This document shows positions 23,040-35,284 of a stretch of DNA of 64,000 nt, piece by piece. This stretch comes from Lonicera japonica (lineage: Eukaryota > Streptophyta > Magnoliopsida > Dipsacales > Caprifoliaceae), in NCBI GenBank assembly GCA_021464415.1, contig JAKCWG010000186.1, positions 38,793-102,792 on the forward strand, written 5' to 3'. The notes below the pieces were generated by a model, which was given only the letters and a program-made list of their open reading frames with translations, searched no databases and was not told where the DNA came from. The stretch's first letter is position 1. Every line of letters starts with the position of its first letter. Made by a program: the position numbers and the translations under genes.

Positions 23040-26000
23040 TGTGACACCCCAAATCCCATTATGAGATTTTCACCTCCGGGACCCGATTAATCACGAATGC
23101 CATGCGCGACGGAGGGTTTAAAATATAAAAATCACAACTTTTAAAAGTCTTTTTCTTGGATAAAACTTGATCTACTTGAAAACCTGTTTTATAAAATTTC
23201 GGCATGTGGAGTTCGTTTAAACAACAATCCGCCCTGTAAAATTTAAAACCATTTTCATACAAATGAAATCCAAATCACAAACAGTTGGATACACTCCACA
23301 TATAACATCGCTTGTACATTTCACATGAAAACCATTTACATATTACATAACCAAAACCATATATGTATACAATAGCCCTTATCGAAAAAGACCAGGAAAG
23401 GTCTATGGGCTTCAGAGGCTTTCTACGAAAGAGTACCACGCGCCAATCCCAAAAGCCTAACCTGCAAAACTGGTGAAAAGAGGGAATGAGCCAAACCCGG
23501 GCTCAATGAGAACTATATAGGTTGTATGTGTAAACATATTTTCAAAATGATGCATGTGATGTGCAATAATGAAAGTAGTTCCTTTCATCTATATTATGTG
23601 AATACACCATCTCTATAAATTGTAAACATTTATAGATTTATAGTATCAATACTACGAAGATCATTTTATAATATGCATGGTAATGCTTTCTCATCTCCAA
23701 AACACAATAACATAGAAATCACTTGAAAATTCATCTGAAATCGCACAATAACATAATATACTTGTAAAACTCATACATGCGGTAAAGTAAGTATCGCTGA
23801 GATACAAGTAATCCATAGCAAGAAAGTATGTACTACCAACTCATATATGTATATATAAAACTGTTGGCTAGTTTGTAAAACTTGGCACTATAATTGCGTC
23901 ATCTAGAAATGTCTCACCCGAGACAATTAACTCAAATAATTCACCACCATCCAAGCGTCCGCCAGGTCTGCATTTCATGGCCTTTCACCCACGCAATAGC
24001 AGGGCCTCTCGTTTGTTTTCGTGCACAGTTTTGGGTCTTTCACCCAGGGGCACTCGGTCCCAACTTATGGCCCGAACCTTTTGAGACCAAACCTGGAACT
24101 TATCATGGACTAGCGCACTCATGTGTGTATACATATCAAATCACTCAAGTAACAAGCCCACAGATAAATAATTGTGCCAGGTAACTAATATAATGGTTCA
24201 TATCGAACCCATCAATTAGCCAACCAGAATAGGAGTGATGAAAAGCTATCATTATTTCAAACATATACTTAATATACCCATACTTGTATAAATATCAAAA
24301 TTATTCCTTACGAAAGCATGAAATATAATAAATCCATATGCTTGGCTCAAAGATACGTTCTAAATGTATATAAATCTAAAATACAGATATATATATATAT
24401 ATATATCAAACTTACTTTTTGAAATATCATGTGGGTTATGTCCCCAAGGACAACTCATAACTCGCGTAGCCTCCAAGGCTATACGCTACAAAAAAAATCA
24501 ATATATAAAATAATAACAACACATATGTGTATGCCTCATAGGTATATATATAGCTAGTGGGTATACACATATATCTATATATACCATAGATCAAATGCTA
24601 GTATCAATGTTGTACTTAAACTCTCTTTGCCAAGTCCGTCAACTAATTGGCCTAGTAAAGAAATTCATTCGTGTGTGAAGTTTTATAGGTTTACAACACA
24701 TAGGCTCCAAGCCAAGTATAATATTTAATTCATAAGCTTTAAGTTCAATATAAGATTCCCCATATGTTTATTGTACTTAGCTTACTCAAAATCAACTTAT
24801 AAATCTACCTAGCATAGTTACAGATTGGCTAGTAGCTAGTAAATCTCATAAATAAGATAATATTATCCAAAGTACAACAATAATATCGTAAACACAAGTA
24901 ATTATACCCAATTTATACTTTTTAATTCTATATATATAACCTCATATATAAGTGTATCAAAGTTACTACTCACTATCGTATTTGCATAAGAGGGTAGTAT
25001 GCGAACCATGCTTAAAATTCATTTGAAATTAGGGCTTTTAGTATCAAAGTCATAATCAAGTTATATGTAATGCAAATCAACCAAATAATTGAAATGAAAT
25101 AGCCCAAACCCCCATGAACGTGTGATTTGGTCAAAAAGCTTAGGTTTGATCCAATTTGGAGCGTATCATGCGTAATAGTTCGAAATAAGGATTGAATACT
25201 AGTGTTCCCACCTATATAGGGCTAACCCCTCAAAGAATCAAAACCAAGCCGAGTCGGATCAAGCGAATCGCAAGCTTTCTCCTTCTTTGGCCATTAAAGA
25301 GGATGAAGATAATAAAGGTGATGATGAATAGTGTCTGGAGATGGTGAATAATGATAAAGCTCAGGTCATGATCTCTGATCATCCACAAAACCTCGAAAAT
25401 TGCCAGCCCTATCTCTCTCTAGAAGCTCTTCGGAGGTGGTGGTGAATTGAGGAAGAAAATAGAGAATAACGTATATATATAAACTACCGTTCCAATTTTT
25501 GGGTTACTGTTCACGCGCGTCACTTTTTAGGACTTGCAGTACTGAACTTTGAATGAGCATAACTTCTTGCTCGGAAGTCCGATTGAGATGATCTTTATGT
25601 CCACAAAAAGATAATTTGAAGCTCTACAACTTCATAGAAGGAAGCTTTTCTAAATTCCCAATGGATTATTTCCAAAAATGCATCGAAGTCAACGCGTTAC
25701 TACAATATTATCGAATGAACAACTATTAGTGATTGGCCTATTTCGCGCTCAATTGTGACCAAGTATGAGCCTGAATTGGATTTTGGCCAAAATAAGAAAG
25801 TTGTAGATTGCATAAAAATCTAATCACTTTCGTGGACGGAAACTCAATCTGGCAAGGAATAAAGATGTTACTTTCCCCCAAGTTATCAAAAATTATAAAG
25901 TTGAGTAAATTGAAAATTTGCGATCTACATTCCGATTTTAACTCGAACCACCCGAGATGACTTACGGATATTCTAACATGCTTAAATATATTAATGTAAC

Positions 26001-26124
26001 TCATTGGAGATCTTCGAGCCATTCAGATCCTTTCGGAGCAACATATGGCTATCCGAAGTCCACTTCTGCCTTGCGCGCGACTTGTATCGCAATTCTAAGA
26101 AATAGAAAGATGCAAGGCATTACA
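23040..26124 (-). repeat. Tekay-like gypsy 5' LTR, full length (3085 bp)
   Basis: Read on the minus strand it begins TGTAATGCCTTGCATC (at 26124) and ends GGGGTGTCACA (at 23040), so both termini are TG/CA. A minus-strand TATA box is at 25471-25483 (GTTTATATATATACG on that strand). It aligns in pieces with 607-1981 and, inverted, with 1982-3545. No target duplication is seen because internal sequence follows on the left and another LTR fragment on the right. An AT microsatellite lies at 24385-24408. Small frames inside are LTR shadows. Confidence 0.65.
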
Positions 26125-26572
26125 TTTGTTATCCGTTTGTCTCACAAGTCTCAAGCCATAATTTTAGCAACCCTGGCAACTAGCCAAGCGTACCACCGGG
26201 TCTGCATTTCGTGGCCTTTCATCCACACGACAGTAGGGCCTCCCGTTCATTTTCGTGCACGGTTTTGGGTCTTGCACCCAAGACACTGTGTCCCAACTTT
26301 CGGCCCCAATCATTAGAGACCATACCCGGATCCTAATATGGCCTTGAACTAATGTATAACCCAATTATAATCTCAACCGACTTATTTGAAAAACAACTAT
26401 GCCGTATAATCATATAAACATTTATATAACCAAATCCAATCATAGTATAATTAATAAGGAAATTCTTGTATAAACAACTTCTACAAATACAGTTAATCTC
26501 CAATGGGCATTTTGTAGATGAAACCCACCACTTGGACTTTTAAACATAATTAGCAAGCTTTTCCTCAAGGTT
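26125..26572 (-). repeat. second Tekay-like LTR fragment abutting 23040-26124
   Basis: It carries the same diagnostic block (GCATTTCGTGGCCTTTCA near 26203-26220, then GCACGGTTTTGGGTCTTG) as 1295-1400 and 23965-24050, in the same orientation. Only a middle portion of the LTR is present. It may be the target in which the neighbouring LTR inserted, or the product of a deletion. Confidence 0.55.
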
Positions 26573-26574
26573 TA

Positions 26575-26987
26575 TAAACCATAGAAATGATGTTAGAGAG
26601 GAGACTTGCAAAGGAGCTCTGTGGAGAAGGTTTAAGCCCATCCATCATAGATTTTGGTGCATTAAATACAGTTAGTATGCATTTGATGAAGTTGAGGGAG
26701 GTTATACGCCTTCTGCAAGGTTGACGATAGTCTCCCATGCTTTCGTCAACCACTCTGAGATAGTGATTAAGCGTCGTCGACTCCAGCTCGGCGAATGACC
26801 TCTAGAGGTTAAGCTTCGTAGACTTAAGACCTCAAGTGCATAAGGGATACTGTTTCGACATTCTCAGAGTTCCTTTTGATGCGCAGACTTGAAAATAGAG
26901 CTCTTAGCTCTGTTTTCTCATTTCTACAATAATGTCCACATGTCTTCCTGTGATTGGTCCACGAGGTAAAAACATTATTTTATACCA
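26575..26987 (-). repeat. Tat-like element 3' LTR, truncated to U3
   Basis: It aligns with 40941-41357 over its whole length (shared: TCGTCGACTCCAGCTCGGCGAA and CATTTGATGAAGTTGAGGGAGG blocks). On the minus strand it starts TGGTATAAAATAATG at 26987, next to a GGGGGCAATTAA purine-rich tract. It ends near the position of the TATA box of the other LTR, so R and U5 are lost at the junction with the Tekay-like fragment. It closes the minus-strand Tat-like element on the left. Confidence 0.75.
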
Positions 26988-27455
26988 TTAATTGCCCCCA
27001 TCATTGCTATTTAGCTCGAGGTGCTGATTGGTGAGGATAAATCCTCTCTCTGAACTTTAGACCTGGAGCGCGAGCTCTTGGCAAGAGGTCAAGTCTGTTG
27101 TTTCCTTCAGTTTAGGTGAACAAGGTTTGAACATTTAAGTCATCAACCTCATTTCGTGACCTGTAACCATTATCCCGTGCTCTTTAGTAGAGTCATTGCC
27201 CTTTAAGAAGATTATGTCTAACTGTTCTATATTCTTGGAGAACGTGCAGACGTGTGATAGTGGGTTTTTTGAGTGGTCAGTTACATCCTTTGTTGAAGGG
27301 ACGATTAACTTTTCCTAGAGGTCCTATAAAATCCTTCATGTCTTAGGAAAAAAAATTCACTTTTCACCTCTTCTTCTGTTAAGCCCTAGGCGCCTTAGAG
27401 CTCAAAAACCCAAAGTTCCTTCAATTCCTCTTAACTTGCCTACAAAAGTCCCTCA
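26988..27455 (+). promoter_or_regulatory. leader with + strand TATA box for the antisense ORF
   Basis: No coding sequence is visible. A TATA box (CTATAAAAT, 27324-27332) lies about 130 bases upstream of the antisense ORF on the + strand and is followed by a C/T-rich leader (27350-27450). The left edge (26988-27003) is the polypurine tract of the minus-strand element. That this is a working promoter is an inference. Confidence 0.4.
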
Positions 27456-30367
27456 TTGAACTTTTTTAAAAGATTTTCAAGTGCTCCCCTAAAAGACTTC
27501 ATCAAGCTTATTCCCCACTTTGCACCATCCACTCCCCTTCATACCTTAGCATCATTTATGGAGCACTTTACCAATCAAGGTCTGAACCTAGAGACCCTTC
27601 CCAACACAGAGCATAGCTCCTCTGTGAGAGACACCCCCAATCCTCTCACTCAAGTGAGGTCCATCGAGATCTTGAACAACGAGGAAGAACTAAGCCATAT
27701 TTGCCTTCCTCCTAACGTCTCAAACACTACTAGGGACATTAAAAACTATTCGAATACCTCAGTTCCTTAGCCGTCTTTCGTATACCTTCAACCTTCTCTC
27801 CTGCTGATATTCCCATTCTGAGGACGAGTTATCATATTCCTCACTCGATTAGGATTAGGGCTCTAGGCCACGAGGAGAGGGCTTGTTACTACAGGCTAGG
27901 AGAGGTCTACTTTTACGAGTTAGCGTTCATGCACGGGTTAAGGTTTCCAATGGCTTCCCATGTAAGGGAACCATTGGTGATCATGGACCTCGCTCCAGCC
28001 CAAGTCTGCCCTAATATGTGGTCTTGCCTGATAGGGTAGGTGTTGATATTTAGGGCTATCTCTGTTGGGAGCCACAATATAACGATAGAGGAGTTCATCA
28101 GCCTCTTCCAACCCAAGGATAGTGGCATGAAGAATAAGGGAGTTATTAGTTGTCCCTCTAGGCTAGAGGCTTTAAAAATTATCCACGGCCTCCCCAGCAA
28201 CATCCCTCACTGGAAGAAAATAATCTTTTTTGTCTTTGGTGTGGATTGGGAGCATGACTCCAGGTACCCCAACATCCATGACCTCGAGCGCTGGTTCTTG
28301 AAACCAAACATTAGTCCTCAATTTTTATTAACTTAGTGTCTGACCTCTTCCTCTGACTTTTCTTTTATAGTCAAAGAGAAACGGCCCAAGTTCGTGAATT
28401 TGCCTTGGATTGAAGATGCCAAGGACTTCTTCGTGAAGCATTACACCGACATCATTGCCTCAGGGATATTATGGAGATATGGGCTGGGCCCTAGACCTTC
28501 CAATACATATCCTAGCATCCTGACAATGGGGGCCTTTCTGCATTGGACGTACTGGTGCCCTTTGAGCGCAACGATCCAGGCTTGAAAGCCTCAAAGGCTG
28601 CCAAGAAGGGGGAAAGTGATCAAGGCTATAGGGGACCAGAGGCTACTGTTGGGGCTGGGATTGAAGGTGGTACCCCACAAGAAAAGGACTTGGAACGAGC
28701 TCGGGGTAGCTTTCCTAGAGAGACAGTTTTAGTGGTGGGCCCCATTCAATGGGTTCTTGTTGTGAGCTAAAAGAGTAAGCTTCTGCATTTTCCTTTTCCT
28801 TCTTCTTTATATACAGGAAATATTGAGCTCTACGTCCAACTCCATTTTGTCTTCTTTTCAAAGTTGTCATTCATAGTGAACATTGATAAGGCCAATAAGA
28901 AGATGAGTACTCTATCTAGGGGCCTGCCCCCTTCTAAGAGGTCTAAGGGACCTGAGGGGACAAAGGAGGATGTCATAGCGTTATCTAAGGACCCGCAATC
29001 CACTGAGGCTCCTGCTCCCACCGACGTTTTTCGTCCAAGAGACGTACGCACTTAGGTGGACTTGATAAATGCCCCTATAGACCTTCATCTCCTCTGCCCA
29101 GAGAAGACAACTTTTGAGAGAAGGGAAACTCTAGAGGTTAACACCTAGAGTTTTGCTGCAGTGGGTCCTGAAAGCAAGGGAGTTGCTGAAGTGGAGGAGG
29201 ACGATGACGTGGTTATAACAGGCGCTAAGGACGCTCCTGATCATACCTCCTCTCCCAAAGGGCCTGGTGAACATATGCCGAAGTCTAGTTCCTAGGATGG
29301 CTCTGGCTTCTTCGTGAAGGGCTACACACTTCCTCCCTTATCGCAAGCAGTTCCAGACCAATCAAGGGAGAAAGGGACAGCCGCTATGGCCATCTCCTTC
29401 AGTCTTCACATAAGTCAGGTATTCATGTATATCCTTTGGGCGTCAACTTGTACTTCTTCTTTTATTTTTTATGGTATAATTAGCTTTTTTGTTCCTCTGC
29501 CAGGCCTTAAATCTTTTGTACTTCACACTTTATCTGGCCAAAGAGGACTTAAGCTCTATCGACAATTTAGCTCTTCAAGAAGAGCTCATAAAGGCACAAA
29601 ACGAGCTCTATGTTTCCAAGAGTAACCTAAAGAAGGCTGAGGAAGACAACAAAGTTATGTTGAAGCAAGTTACCAATGCCTTGTCTGAGACTAAGGACTT
29701 GAAGGGTGCGGTGGACAGCTTCAACAACATATTCAGTCGATTGGAGTCCGCTTATAAAGCCCTAGGGCAGGAGCATGAGGCCATAAACTAGCAGGCCTTT
29801 AGCTTTAAATTCGAGCTGGTCAATGCCAAGAGGGACCTCCAAGCTGTTAGTTCCATTATGGAGATGGCTCAAAGGGCTACATAGTTGGAGCGTAGAGGAA
29901 GAGAAGATGCTGAGGTAGCCTAGAGGGACTTACGGGCTCAATTAACAACAAAGGAACTCGAGCTGTCGACATACTATCATCATTAAAAAGTCGCTCGAGT
30001 CCAGCTTTCTAACTTAGAGAAAGAGCTAAAAGAGTTGAAGGAGTCCATCCCTGCAGTAAAGGCTCAAACTATTGAGGACTTATGTAGTGCCAAGGGTCCT
30101 TTGTTGAGAATTCCTTACTCCTTTGTAACTAGCTTTTACAAGTGCAAAGAGCTAGCCCTTCAGCAGCCTATAGACCTCGAGGGCCTTGAAGGCCCTGTAG
30201 AGATAAAGTTGACACCAGAGTTAGAGACCAAAATAGCCGAGAAGCGGTCTGATGCCCTTACAGTGCTGCAGTTGATCAGGGTAGAGGATCCTGATGTGTT
30301 GACCAAGTGCTGTAGTTCTTCTCCTCCAAGGGCTGGTAGAGATAATGGTGATGAAGAGGATCCATAG
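27456..30367 (+). pseudogene. antisense additional ORF of the Tat-like element (putative gypsy-type transposon domain plus coiled coil)
   Basis: It runs opposite to gag-pol, between integrase and the 3' LTR, the position of additional antisense ORFs in Tat-lineage elements. Segments from 27780 to 28330 ('YYRLGEVYFYELAFMHGLRF', 'KIIHGLPSNIPHWKKIIFFV') resemble the domain named putative gypsy type transposon (PF04195). Later segments (29504-30360) are long charged helices such as 'LALQEELIKAQNELYVSKSN', predicted coiled coil. An intron-like gap with GT-AG ends (29419-29503, 85 bp) joins its flanking frames exactly in phase. Other short gaps near 28336-28370 and 28762-28816 look similar but are too short for typical plant introns. 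Stops at 27768, 28039, 29790 and others disable it. Function in the element is unknown. Confidence 0.65.
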
Positions 30368-31263
30368 ACGAGATATGCCTTTTTTTCCTTATATACCTCC
30401 TTTGTATAGAAGCTCAAGGACCTTTGTAATTGCTCATTTTATCAATGAAATGGACAAGTTTTAAAAAATTGCCTGTTTCATTTTGCTTTAATCCCTGTCT
30501 TTTTATTTTATCTAAGTTGTAGTGTAAGATGTAATGAGCCCTGTGGTACTCTAATTCCCCCAAAATATAGATAAAATGTTAGTAGAATTAAGCAAAATAA
30601 ATAACTTGCCTCATGAGAGGTCTTTGGCAATTCCACAGGTCTGTGACCTTTTTTCCTTATTGAACTAACCTGCTCGGCAACAAGTTTAGCGTTGGGTCAC
30701 TTGATGCATATGGAAATTTTCCTACTCTGATTAAGTTTGTGAGGGTTGTGCCCTCTTAGACCTTAGACAAAGTTTATTAAACAATTCTCAAATGTTAATT
30801 CGACTCCTCTTAGTGGAAGTGTGCTTAATGAGCTGAGCACTTACTAAACTGACCTCTTTATGAGAGGAATTTCTTAGTTCTCAGCAGGTCTATATGACCT
30901 TTTATGCTTGATGACTGATGACCTATATGGTGGTAGGAATTTTTCGAAATCTTTGAAATTTAAAAGAAAAAGTTGTTTTTTAGCTAAATTTGTAATAGGG
31001 TCATGTCCCCTTTTTACTTAGGAAAATTTTAACAGTTTTCTCAGTTATCATCAAACCTTTTCAGTTGTGGAACTAACCTTTTTGCAAGAGATTTTTGGCA
31101 GATTGTAAGTGTGCTTTTTTGAGCTGTGCACTTACTAAATTGACCTCTTCGTGAAAGAATTTTTATAGAGTATACTTTGTAAGTAGTGAAATACCAAGGT
31201 GAAAAATAAATTAATATATTTTTCCTTAAGAGTAGTCATTACAAAAGTACATAGTGTTTCCTT
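30368..31263. repeat. spacer with degenerate repeats between antisense ORF and integrase
   Basis: No gene is visible. Loosely repeated segments recur, such as GAGCTGAGCACTTACTAAACT (near 30831) and GAGCTGTGCACTTACTAAAT (near 31121), each followed by a TGACCTCTT..GAGAG-like stretch. Short degenerate tandem repeats are common in this part of Tat elements. ATCAATGAAATGGAC near 30440 could serve as a poly(A) region for the antisense ORF. Confidence 0.5.
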
Positions 31264-33562
31264 TCAAGGATAGTATCTCTTTAGGTACTTTATGTTCCAT
31301 GGTCTTATGAACTCCATGTCATCCATAGTTTTTAGGTAGTAGATGCCAGGCCTGTTGACCTTGGTGACCACGTGTAGACCTTCCCATTTGGCAGTAAGCT
31401 TCTCATGTTTAGAGATCTTAGTAGTAAGGATGACTTTTCGAAGCATTAAATCACCCACATTTAGACTTCTGTGTTTAACCCTCTTGTTGTAGCTCTTAAC
31501 CATACTTATTTTATAGATTCCCTCCTTAATTCGAGCTTACTCTTTCTTTTTTTAAGGAGGTCTAAGTTGGCCAGCCTACCTTCATCGTTCTGAGCTGGGT
31601 TATGATGATTAACTTTGTATATTGATACTCCCATCTCTACTAGAATCACTGCTTCACTTCCATAGGTCAAGGAGAAAGGAGTTTCACCAGTTAGACCTCT
31701 AATGGTAGTCCTGTAAGCCCAGGGAACTAATAAGAGTTCTTCAAACCAATTTCCCTTGGCATCATCGAGTCTTTTCTTTAGTGAGTTCAAAAGGGTTCTG
31801 TTGGTGACCTCTGCTTGGCCATTTGCCTAGGGATGAACAAGAGAACTATAGTGGTTCTTTATTCCATGTCCTTTGCAGAAGTCTCTGAAAAGGTCGCAAT
31901 TAAACTGCTTCCTATTGTTCGTGATCAGCACCTTCGATATGCCAAAACGACAGATAATATTCATCCACACCAAGCTCTAAATTTTCATGGTAGTGGTGGT
32001 GGTCAATGCTTTTGCCTCTGCCTACTTGGTGAAGTAGACTATTGCTACTACTGCGAACTTTGTCCGCCCCTTTCTTAAGGGAAAAGGACCAACAATGTCC
32101 ATTACCCATTGAGAGAAATGCTACGGGTTGTTGATGGGGGTTATCAACTCTATTAGGAGCTGTTGAGCATTGGCAAACCGCTAGCACTTATTACACTTCT
32201 TTACTAGCTCCTTGGTGTCTTGCAGGATGGTAGGCCAGAAATAGCCCTGCCTTCCAACAAAGTTGCTTAGGCTTGATGGGGGTGTAGGCATAGCAGGAAT
32301 AAAATGACATACCCCCTTCTGTATAGAGTTTCCTCAATGACCACATACCTGTTAGAGTCTTTTGGCCATCTTTTTATCCTCAGTGAGAGCTCCGCTTATA
32401 AGATAATTCAAAATCGAGTAGATCCAACATTTGCATACTTACGCTGGAGCTATACCCACTTCTTCAAGCTCTTTAATAGCCTATGTTTCCAAGTATACGT
32501 GGACACTGCTGGGTATTTCTGCTGATGATGCCAGCTTAGCTAGGCAGTCTGCCTTGTGGTTTTGAGCTCGTAAGACTTTGACAAAAACTAAATTTGTAAG
32601 TCTCCGAGTTGCTGCTTGAGCCTTAGCTAAATAGGCGGCCATATGATCTTCTTTGGCCATGTTGTGGCCAAGTATTTAGCCAACCACGATTGTAGAGTCA
32701 TTGTAGACTACCATTTTCTTTGCCCCCAAAGTCCTCAGCTATTCTCAAGCCTACTATGATGGCTTTGTATTCTGCTTCGTTATTTGAGGTCTTGAAAAGA
32801 AATTTTAGAGCTATCTTTAACGTGTTGGCCTTAGGGGTGATTAGTACCAAGCTAGCACCAAAACCTTGTAAGTTGGAAGCTCCACGCGTGAAGTATGCAC
32901 ATAGGGATTTTGGGCAGTATGTTTATTAGGGTGGCAGAGTTTGAGGTGCTCGGCTCTACGGCGACAATAGTTCTAACGGTTCGGGAACCTGGTCTTCAGT
33001 GTAAGTGAACTTTGTTTTTAAGTCTGCTATAGCCTGTCCCTTGATCAATACTCTCAGTTTGTAACTGATCACGAACTATCTGAGCTCTATAGCCTAAATA
33101 GCTAACCTTCCTAACTGTTTCGGCTTGTCGAGGATTCTTCGCAGTGGTTAGTCTGTGAGCACATCAATGGAATAAGCCTGGAACTAGGGCCTCAGCTTTC
33201 TAGAGGTGATTAGGAGGGTATAAGCCAACTTTTCAACCTGGGGTAATTGAGCTAAGCACCGTGCAGAGCTCTGCTGGTGTAGTAGACCAGTTGTGCCCCT
33301 TCTTCATTTCTTAGGAGAGTCAAGCTAACTATAGTTTGTGACACCGCGAGGTATAGGCACATAATCTCTCCCTTCTTCAGCGAGCTAAAGAGAAGAGGAG
33401 CTCCAAGGTACTGCTTGAGCTGCTGAAAAGCAAGCTCACACTCTTCTTTCCACTCGAAGGCCTTCTTAAGAGTTTTGAAGAATGGGTGACACTTATCAGT
33501 GGCCTTGGAGATGAACATGTTCAGTGCTGCTATCCTACTGGCCAGACTCTGGACCTCCTTTA
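31264..33562 (-). pseudogene. Tat-like pol remnant: RNase H and integrase
   Basis: Read on the minus strand, 33584-33252 continues from RT ('EVQSLASRIAALNMFISKAT', then 'AFEWKEECELAFQQLKQYLG'). A degenerate RNase H covers about 33250-32600, and an integrase zinc-binding/core region about 32300-31800. The integrase end at 31790-31506 has '[20 protein letters not shown]' and '[14 protein letters not shown]'. The final piece (31503-31264) contains 'LMLRKVILTTK' and 'KWEGLHVV', as in the integrase C terminus of gypsy elements. Numerous stops and frameshifts are present. The upstream RT is separated from it by the composite insertion 33563-37204. Confidence 0.8.
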
Positions 33563-34191
33563 TGATGTGATCCAGCCTAGCCAAAAAATTAGCCTTATGT
33601 TCTTGTGTGTTCTCACGACCGGCTGGCTGAAGAATTTAATTATTTATTTTATATTTCTTAAAGCCCAAGGATTATATATAATTATTTCCTAGAGATTTAT
33701 TATTATTTTAGAATTATTTTTGGCTTATTTTAGAGTGTTTATAATTAATTTCCTTATTGTAGTAGGAATATTGTAAGTGTTATTATTTTTCTTTTCTAAG
33801 TAGGAAATAGTTTCCTTTTTGAATTAGGATTAAGGCTTTGTTTACTCCTATTTAAAGGAGGCACATTATTGTTTTATAATTAAAAAAGAGTTTTGATGAT
33901 TAATAATATTGAGAGTTTTCTCTTTGTGTTCTTTAAGAATATGTTGAACATGTTGAATTGATTAATTCAATTGTTCTTGACTTATCAATCAATTCTCCAT
34001 CAATTGATTGTGGCATCTTCGACTATACCGAGGTTCGCACTTTTTTAAGGGTTCGGTTGAGGTTTCCGCCTTCCATCTTTCGTGTGATTCCAAGGTTCTA
34101 GTCTGTTTATAGACTACAGGTTAAGGATCCATTAGCCTGGCTAGGAAAGACGATCCGGGATTGCGTCATTGGTATTAAAGGGATCGCGTCA
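33563..34191 (+). repeat. 5' LTR of the composite element
   Basis: It matches 36340-36936 nearly throughout. It ends GCGTCA and then meets the primer-binding site. A 23-bp duplication of the LTR end/primer-site junction (first GCGTCATTGGTATTA at 34163, second at 34186) makes it longer than its partner. Confidence 0.85.
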
Positions 34192-34192
34192 T

Positions 34193-34204
34193 TGGTATCA
34201 GAGC
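34193..34204 (+). other. primer-binding site for initiator tRNA-Met
   Basis: TGGTATCAGAGC follows the 5' LTR after one base. It is the standard plant retroelement primer site complementary to the 3' end of initiator methionine tRNA. Confidence 0.85.
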
Positions 34205-35284
34205 AAACTTTTCTATCCATGTTATCTATCTTTTAATTATTGTGTTTTCAATTCCAAATCCCTAATCTTGGATCTTGTGATTTGTTGATTCCATATCTTT
34301 GATTTAGGGTTCATAAAAAAAAGTTGCAAATCAGATTATTATTATTTTTTTAAATCTCGCTGGGCTGTCGAAATTTGTGATTTTCGCTATCAAAACAGCC
34401 TTGGATCGTCTTGATTTTTAATTTGTCATTGTAAAATTGTGTCCCGAACAACATATCCGAAAATCAACCCGATCCAACGGTTGGATCAAAAGTTCTTGCT
34501 GTTTTACGATAACACCTGCATTGAAAAAAAATAAATTTTGCTGCATGAACAGTGCTGTGAATAGTGCTGCGTGAATAGTAAAAAAAATAGAGAATTTTTT
34601 TTTTAGTTAGAAGAACCGTATAATCGAATTTTGATTATTGTTAGGGTTTGTTTGCGAATATTGTTGCATTAAAATTTCAATTATAGGGGCGTTTAAATAT
34701 TTCAAAAACCCTAGATTATTCATTGATACTTTTTGTTGGGTTTTCATCTTGTGATTTCAATCCATATAAATTCCGTTTGGTTGGGAAAAATCTAGAAAAC
34801 CCTAGGAAAAATTTGATTGTGGCTATACTCGTTAGGGTTTGAAATTCATTGGTTTTTTTGTTTGAAACTCCGCCTTGTATACTCTAACAATTCTAGAAAT
34901 TCGTTTGGCTCATTAATATTACTAGAATGTGGTTTCTTTAGTCCTTGGTATTACATTGTTGAACACGTCTAAATCTAATTTGTTGGGTGTGCGATTGGTT
35001 GTTGAGGACTTGTGATATTCATATTATTCAACTTATTTTGGGGTTCCAAAGAGAAAATTGTGAGTATATCAATACTTTGAGCGACAAATACGAGCGAAAA
35101 AAATCATAGTGACATCAATCGAGCGAAACACGAAAGGGAGTGTGGTGAGAATTATCTTTATTGCACTAATCTTTGTTTTGCAGCAAGTATGACTTGTCTA
35201 AACTTTGAATATGGAGAAAGGTGGCTTTAAGAGGAGATTGAACACGATAGTGCGCGATTAACGCAATTAGAGATTGAACGGCGC

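Noticed and set aside
28336..28370. Intron in the antisense ORF
   Set aside because: It has GT-AG-like ends and a T-rich tract but is only about 35 bases, too short for a normal plant intron.
28762..28816. Second intron in the antisense ORF
   Set aside because: It is 55 bases and the flanking frames do not join in phase, so only 29419-29503 is supported.
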